In this document: piece by piece, positions 35,359-39,403 of the stretch
How the letters are laid out: each line of letters begins with the position of its first letter
Position numbering within the stretch: the stretch's first letter is position 1
Assembly (NCBI GenBank): GCA_938073895.1
Contig: CALJFB010000036.1
Location: 1 to 39,403, forward strand
Origin: an uncultured Flavobacteriaceae bacterium
GTDB lineage: Bacteria; Bacteroidota; Bacteroidia; Flavobacteriales; Flavobacteriaceae
Direction of reading: 5' to 3'
DNA: 39,403 nucleotides
Program-made: the position numbers and the translations under genes
The notes under the pieces: generated by a model
Databases searched by the model: none
What the model was told of the DNA's origin: nothing
What the model saw: the letters and a program-made list of their open reading frames with translations, nothing else

Positions 35359-36030
35359 TTAATTCTTGTCTTCTAATAGTGGTACAAATTTAAACTCTCC
35401 AAATTCTGTTTTTTCAAATTGTTTTGGTCCAGTTCTAACAAAAAGCGTCATAATTTGCACTTTATCTCCAACAGGAATAACTAATCTTCCTCCAACTTCT
35501 AATTGAGCCAATAAAGGTTTTGGTACAAATGGCGCTCCAGCAGTTACAATTATAGCTTTAAAAGGTGCTTCTTCAGGCAAACCTTTATAGCCATCGCCAA
35601 AAATAAGTTTTTTGGGTCTATAGTTAAGTTTTGGTAAAAATTTACTGGTAATTTTAAATAATTCGTGTTGCCTTTCTATACTAAAAACTTTTGTTCCTAA
35701 CTCGCATAAAACAGCGGTTTGGTAGCCGCTTCCTGTGCCTATTTCTAAAACTTTATCGCCTTTAGCAACTTGCATTAATTCGGTTTGAAACGCAACTGTA
35801 TATGGCTGAGAAATGGTTTGATCTGCAGCAATTGGAAACGCTTTATCTTGGTAGGCATGATCCAAAAAGCTTGAATCCATAAATAAGTGTCGTGGAATTG
35901 CTCCAATAGCATCTAAAACAATTTTGCTAGTAACTCCTTTTTTTATTAGTATTTGCACCAATTTTTGACGCAAGCCTTTATGTTTTAGCGTATCCTTCAA
36001 CTTTAAAATAATTTTGATAAAAATACACAT
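35359..36030 (-). CDS. pcm: Protein-L-isoaspartate O-methyltransferase
   Basis: The 223-residue enzyme methylates isoaspartyl residues in aged proteins so they can be repaired. The SAM-binding motif is VLEIGTGSGYQTAVL (94-108); ADQTISQPYTVAFQTELM (69-86) is the conserved substrate block. The start is uncertain. The ATG at 36030 adds ten hydrophobic residues (MCIFIKIILK) not usual for the family, while a TTG at 36000 would begin LKDTLKHKGLRQKL, which fits family members better. It is divergent from the oxidoreductase gene. Confidence 0.93.
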   Translation of the reverse strand: MCIFIKIILKLKDTLKHKGLRQKLVQILIKKGVTSKIVLDAIGAIPRHLFMDSSFLDHAYQDKAFPIAADQTISQPYTVAFQTELMQVAKGDKVLEIGTGSGYQTAVLCELGTKVFSIERQHELFKITSKFLPKLNYRPKKLIFGDGYKGLPEEAPFKAIIVTAGAPFVPKPLLAQLEVGGRLVIPVGDKVQIMTLFVRTGPKQFEKTEFGEFKFVPLLEDKN

Positions 36031-36126
36031 TATCCAATAATTAAAAACAAAAAACTAGTATTTATCGTATCATAAAAAAAGCTTCATTTTTATGTCACAT
36101 TCATTAAAACTATCCTATAAAATTCA

Positions 36127-36134
36127 TAAATTTG
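36127..36134 (+). promoter_or_regulatory. -7 box for the Gfo/Idh/MocA gene
   Basis: TAAATTTG matches TAnnTTTG and ends 16 nt before the ATG at 36151. A -33 TTTG is not visible. Confidence 0.4.
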
Positions 36135-36150
36135 AAAAAAAGACAATTAC

Positions 36151-37110
36151 ATGTTAAAAGCTGGAGTTTTAGGTGCTGGACACCTTGGGAAAATTCATTT
36201 AAGACTACTAAACGAATCTAAAAAATATAATTTAATTGGTTTCTATGATGCAAATGCAGAACACGGAAAGCAAATTGAAGCCGAATTTGGATACAAATAC
36301 TATAATTCTATAGAGAATTTAATTGATGCGGCAGATGTTGTAGATATTGTAACTCCTACGTTATCGCATTACGATTGCGCAAAGCAAGCTATAAAAAAGG
36401 GAAAACACGTTTTTATAGAAAAACCAATTACCAACACAGTTCAAGAAGCCGAAAACCTTCGTGCTTTAGTTGCAGAGCATAATGTAAAAGGACAAGTTGG
36501 CCATGTAGAACGTTTTAATCCTGCATTTAAAGCTATAAAAGATCAATTAGATCAACCAATGTTTATAGAAGCGCATAGATTGGCAGAGTTTAATCCACGC
36601 GGAACAGATGTTCCTGTAGTTTTAGATTTAATGATTCATGATATTGATGTTATTTTAAGCGTAGTCCAATCTAAAGTTAAAAATATTTCGGCAAGTGGTG
36701 TTTCTGTAATTAGTGACACGCCAGATATTGCAAATGCACGTATAGAATTTGTAAATGGATGCGTTGCTAACTTAACGGCAAGTAGAATTTCTTTAAAAAA
36801 TATGCGCAAAACTCGCTTTTTTCAGAAAGACGCTTACATCTCGGTTGACTTTTTAGAAAAAGCTTGCGAAGTTGTTAAAATGAAAGACGCGCCAGAAAAC
36901 CCAGGAGATTTTGATATGATTTTACAAAATGCTGAAGGTGTTAAAAAACAAATCTATTTTGCTAATCCAGAAGTTCCTGCAAATAATGCCATTTTAGATG
37001 AGCTTGAAACATTTGCAGATGCAATAAACAACAACACAACACCAGTAGTTACATTGCACGATGGAACAGAAGCTTTACGCGTTGCAAGTATGATTATTGA
37101 TCAGTTTTAA
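36151..37110 (+). CDS. Gfo/Idh/MocA-family oxidoreductase
   Basis: The 319-residue protein has an N-terminal Rossmann fold (GAGHLG at 8-13) and the family motif EKPI (about 91-94), followed by the C-terminal alpha/beta domain with GHVERFNPAF (about 113-122) and a conserved histidine in LMIHDIDVIL (about 162-171). It should be an NAD(P)-dependent dehydrogenase of a sugar or related compound; the substrate is not determined. The gene stands alone between pcm and the hydroxyacyl-CoA dehydrogenase. Confidence 0.9.
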   Translation: MLKAGVLGAGHLGKIHLRLLNESKKYNLIGFYDANAEHGKQIEAEFGYKYYNSIENLIDAADVVDIVTPTLSHYDCAKQAIKKGKHVFIEKPITNTVQEAENLRALVAEHNVKGQVGHVERFNPAFKAIKDQLDQPMFIEAHRLAEFNPRGTDVPVVLDLMIHDIDVILSVVQSKVKNISASGVSVISDTPDIANARIEFVNGCVANLTASRISLKNMRKTRFFQKDAYISVDFLEKACEVVKMKDAPENPGDFDMILQNAEGVKKQIYFANPEVPANNAILDELETFADAINNNTTPVVTLHDGTEALRVASMIIDQF

Positions 37111-37275
37111 AAATAAAAATTATTTTAATCTAGAACTAATAGCAAATATAAAAACCTTTTTTTTTAGTATTTAAAACTAAGAGCGAATTTATTTAATGGT
37201 TTAGTAAAACATATAAAGTTTAAATGGTGTAACTAAAATACAACCACTTATTTAACAAGCAAAAAATAAACATAT

Positions 37276-37295
37276 GTAAAGATCTAGATCTTTAC
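37276..37295. promoter_or_regulatory. Perfect 20-bp palindrome upstream of the dehydrogenase gene (operator candidate)
   Basis: GTAAAGATCTAGATCTTTAC reads the same on both strands. It ends 24 nt before the ATG at 37320. There is no T tract after it and no gene to terminate at this point, so a binding site for a dimeric regulator is more likely than a terminator. No Bacteroidota -7 box is seen between 37111 and 37320. Confidence 0.6.
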
Positions 37296-37319
37296 GAAAA
37301 TGAAAAACAAAATTATATT

Positions 37320-38210
37320 ATGAAGAACATAGCAGTAATTGGTGCAGGAACAATGGGTAATGGAATTGCTCACACATTTGCTCAATCGGGATTTAAAGTA
37401 CAATTAATAGATATTAGCGATGCATCTTTAGAACGCGGAATGTCTACCATTTCTAAGAATTTAGATAGAATGGTTGCTAAAGAAAAAATAACCGAAGCAG
37501 ATAAAGCCACAACTTTAGGAAACATTACAACGTTTACAGACACAGAATCTGGCGTTAAAAATGCCGATTTAGTTGTAGAAGCTGCAACAGAAAACAAAGA
37601 TTTAAAACTAAAAATATTTAAGCAATTAGATAGCGTTTGCCCTAAAAACACCATTTTAGCTACAAACACATCTTCAATATCGATTACAGAAATTGCTGCA
37701 GTTACAAAAAGACCAGAATTAGTTATAGGAATGCATTTTATGAATCCTGTACCAATTATGAAATTAGTAGAAATTATTCGTGGTTATAATACTTCAGATC
37801 TTGTAACTAAAACGATAATGGACTTATCTAGAACTTTAGGAAAAACACCTACAGAAGTTAACGATTATCCTGGTTTTGTAGCAAACCGTATTTTAATGCC
37901 AATGTTAAACGAATCTATAGAAACATTATATAATGGCGTTGCTGGTGTAGAAGAAATAGATACTGTTATGAAACTTGGAATGGCGCATCCAATGGGACCT
38001 TTGCAATTGGCTGACTTTATTGGACTAGACGTTTGTTTGGCAATTATGGAAGTTTTGCACGACGGATTCGGAAACCCAAAATACGCTCCTTGTCCATTGC
38101 TAGTAAATATGGTAATGGCAGGTAAGAAGGGAATTAAAAGTGGTGAAGGGTTCTACTCGTGGGGACACGGAACGAAAGATTTAATCGTTGCGGATAACTT
38201 TACAAAGTAA
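37320..38210 (+). CDS. 3-hydroxyacyl-CoA (3-hydroxybutyryl-CoA) dehydrogenase
   Basis: The 296-residue enzyme interconverts 3-hydroxyacyl-CoA and 3-ketoacyl-CoA with NAD(P). The Rossmann motif GAGTMG is at 8-13, the catalytic His139 in GMHFMNPVP, and DYPGFVANRILMPMLNE (about 182-198) is the C-terminal signature. It is the single-domain form, as in Hbd/PaaH. It may serve fatty-acid or amino-acid breakdown, and no partner thiolase or hydratase lies beside it. A palindromic operator candidate lies 24 nt upstream and a terminator 20 nt downstream. Confidence 0.95.
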   Translation: MKNIAVIGAGTMGNGIAHTFAQSGFKVQLIDISDASLERGMSTISKNLDRMVAKEKITEADKATTLGNITTFTDTESGVKNADLVVEAATENKDLKLKIFKQLDSVCPKNTILATNTSSISITEIAAVTKRPELVIGMHFMNPVPIMKLVEIIRGYNTSDLVTKTIMDLSRTLGKTPTEVNDYPGFVANRILMPMLNESIETLYNGVAGVEEIDTVMKLGMAHPMGPLQLADFIGLDVCLAIMEVLHDGFGNPKYAPCPLLVNMVMAGKKGIKSGEGFYSWGHGTKDLIVADNFTK

Positions 38211-38230
38211 ACCCATCTAAATATATTTTA

Positions 38231-38262
38231 AAGCGTCTTGATTTGTTCAAGGCGTTTTTTTT
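38231..38262 (+). terminator. Terminator after the dehydrogenase gene
   Basis: AAGCGTCTTGA and TTCAAGGCGTTT pair around a short TTTG loop, with G-U wobbles, and a run of eight T follows. It lies about 20 nt past the stop at 38210. Confidence 0.85.
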
Positions 38263-38273
38263 ATCTTATTTAA

Positions 38274-38614
38274 ATGAACTATTTAATTGATACTTCTGTC
38301 GTTCATGAAGATCAGTGTTATACATCCTTGGATTTAACAGCAGCTGTACTGGTCTCTATTTACACCAAGGAAAAGAAACTCTTGGATATTGGCATCAATT
38401 ACAATTTACCGCTTTACGCAAGAGGTGTTGCTAAAAATTGACAACAAAAGACATTCACAATTATAAAGACTTCAGCGCCATTGCAAGAATTGGTTATTGG
38501 TGTGGCATCATTTACGGCGAATACCGCTTCAATGATATTCTTACGAGTCCTTATGACAACGCTCATAACCTGACCATAGGAATACGATTCAATACTCCAA
38601 TTGAGTGGTGGTAG
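38274..38614 (+). pseudogene. Frameshifted remnant of a beta-barrel-like protein
   Basis: An ATG at 38274 opens a 55-codon frame ending at TGA 38439-38441. The reading continues in another frame from 38438 to TAG at 38612-38614 (LTTKDIHNYKDFSAIARIGY and so on). One added A in the A5 run at 38433-38437 would join the two into about 113 residues. The strands (LLDIGINYNLPLYARGV, LTIGIRFNTPIEWW) resemble the last part of an outer-membrane barrel whose N-terminal part is absent. It has higher GC than most of the window. A sequencing or assembly slip in the A run is possible. Confidence 0.65.
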
Positions 38615-38713
38615 GTTCGGGACCTTCGTCAGTAAAAATATTAACATGTCAAAAACAGCTAAAACTTTAACACATATTGGATTTTAGAATCAGTCCAATT
38701 GGCTTAAATACAA

Positions 38714-38721
38714 TAGTTTTG
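38714..38721 (+). promoter_or_regulatory. -7 box for the M23 peptidase gene
   Basis: TAGTTTTG matches TAnnTTTG, 23 nt before the ATG at 38745. No TTTG is seen at the usual distance upstream. Confidence 0.4.
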
Positions 38722-38744
38722 CACTGAATTTGAATTTTAAATCC

Positions 38745-39403
38745 ATGAAAAAATTTATTTTATTTGCCTTTTCCTTGTCACTAGTTGCATTTTCTTCATT
38801 TGCAAGTTTGGAAACAGAAACGAAAAAGGTTAATGGAGATCCAGAAAAAGGAGATTCTTTAACAACAGAAAAACCTGTAAAAGAACCTAGCTTTTTTGAT
38901 ACCGCTAATATATACACATTGGATTGGAACAATAACGTGACCTTCTGGTATCCTCAATTCAATTATTCAGATTCTTCAATTTTAAATTTTACGGACTCAA
39001 CATTGAGCTATGCTTTCCCAGTTGAAAGTAAAACGACATCTGGTTTTGGTCACCGTCAGAGCTATCAGCACAAAGGAATTGATATTCCATTAAAAACGGG
39101 AGATACGGTTGTCTCTGCCTTTGATGGAAAAGTAAGATACGCGAAATACAATTCAGGTGGATTCGGTTACCTTGTGATTGTTCGCCATGTTAATGGATTG
39201 GAAACATATTACGCGCACCTTTCGAAGCTTAAGGTGAAGCCAAACCAAGTTGTTAAGGCAGGAGAATTAATTGGATTAGGCGGAAGCACTGGTCGTTCTT
39301 ATTCGCCACACTTGCACTTTGAGGTTCGTTACAACCACTATGCATTTGATCCTGAGAAAATATTTGACTTGGAAAACTTCTGTTTAAAGCAAGAGGAAGC
39401 AAT
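38745..39403 (+). CDS. M23-family peptidoglycan endopeptidase (3' end outside the window)
   Basis: At least 219 residues are present and the gene runs off the window with no stop. A signal peptide (MKKFILFAFSLSLVAFSSFA) precedes a Lys/Glu/Pro linker (about 22-50) and the M23 domain from about residue 88. Zinc ligands are His109 and Asp113 in HKGIDI, and His191 in the HLH of PHLHFEV (189-191). His158 in YYAHL is also conserved. It should cut peptide cross-links of peptidoglycan in the periplasm. Codon use is richer in G and C than in the genes to its left, and it follows a barrel remnant with similar composition. Confidence 0.9.
   Translation, partial: MKKFILFAFSLSLVAFSSFASLETETKKVNGDPEKGDSLTTEKPVKEPSFFDTANIYTLDWNNNVTFWYPQFNYSDSSILNFTDSTLSYAFPVESKTTSGFGHRQSYQHKGIDIPLKTGDTVVSAFDGKVRYAKYNSGGFGYLVIVRHVNGLETYYAHLSKLKVKPNQVVKAGELIGLGGSTGRSYSPHLHFEVRYNHYAFDPEKIFDLENFCLKQEEA

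Noticed and set aside
38414-38932. Two minus-strand frames of 77 and 80 codons at the right end
   Set aside because: They are opposite the barrel remnant and the M23 signal peptide, both recognised on the plus strand, and have no domain of their own.

Overview
The window looks like chromosomal DNA of a marine-type Flavobacteriaceae bacterium (Bacteroidota). It starts inside the 5' end of a 16S rRNA gene, is about 30% GC, and has promoters of the Bacteroidota kind (TTTG, about 19 nt, TAnnTTTG). Shine-Dalgarno sites are absent, and the gene families are typical of the phylum: a Porin_10-like barrel, a PafA phosphatase, a short-form Psd, a bacterial acyl-CoA-binding protein and a VF530 protein. 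Genus cannot be fixed from the sequence alone.

Layout. 1-1458: 5' part of 16S rRNA on the minus strand behind three tandem promoters that share an identical 19-nt spacer. 1459-8857: outer-membrane barrel gene, RNase HII, a large lipoprotein and a NdpA-type nucleoid protein on the plus strand, a small membrane protein, and a DNA-glycosylase-family gene. 9052-14110: yaaA; then a PASTA/RluA-family pair divergent from ddl, a zinc-ribbon gene and coaD. 14334-15797: a voltage-gated K+ channel and a TM2-domain protein, closed by a perfect bidirectional terminator. 15890-19776: SulP transporter divergent from an M14 peptidase lipoprotein, then a VF530 protein.

19927-27636 is a housekeeping cluster: Nudix / pyrE, SRPBCC, birA, rsfS, ftsH, terminator, LUD protein, cdsA, psd, ACBP and SdpI. 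It joins pyrimidine supply, ribosome silencing, membrane proteolysis and phospholipid synthesis. 27765-34278: PafA phosphatase, a MlaE/MlaF-like lipid ABC transporter, a DUF389 protein, mannose-1-phosphate guanylyltransferase and a SprT-like metalloprotein. 34529-35107 is a membrane-protein gene with an in-frame stop. 35359-38210: pcm, a Gfo/Idh/MocA oxidoreductase, and a 3-hydroxyacyl-CoA dehydrogenase preceded by a perfect 20-bp palindrome. After that gene's terminator (about 38262) GC rises visibly. There the window holds a frameshifted barrel remnant and the start of an M23 peptidase that runs off the end.

No CRISPR array, tRNA, transposase or classical defence system is visible. Most of the window is conserved housekeeping DNA. 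The points worth a second look are the rrn promoter array, the promoter that sits in a terminator, the palindromic operator candidate, the two damaged genes and the composition shift at the right end.
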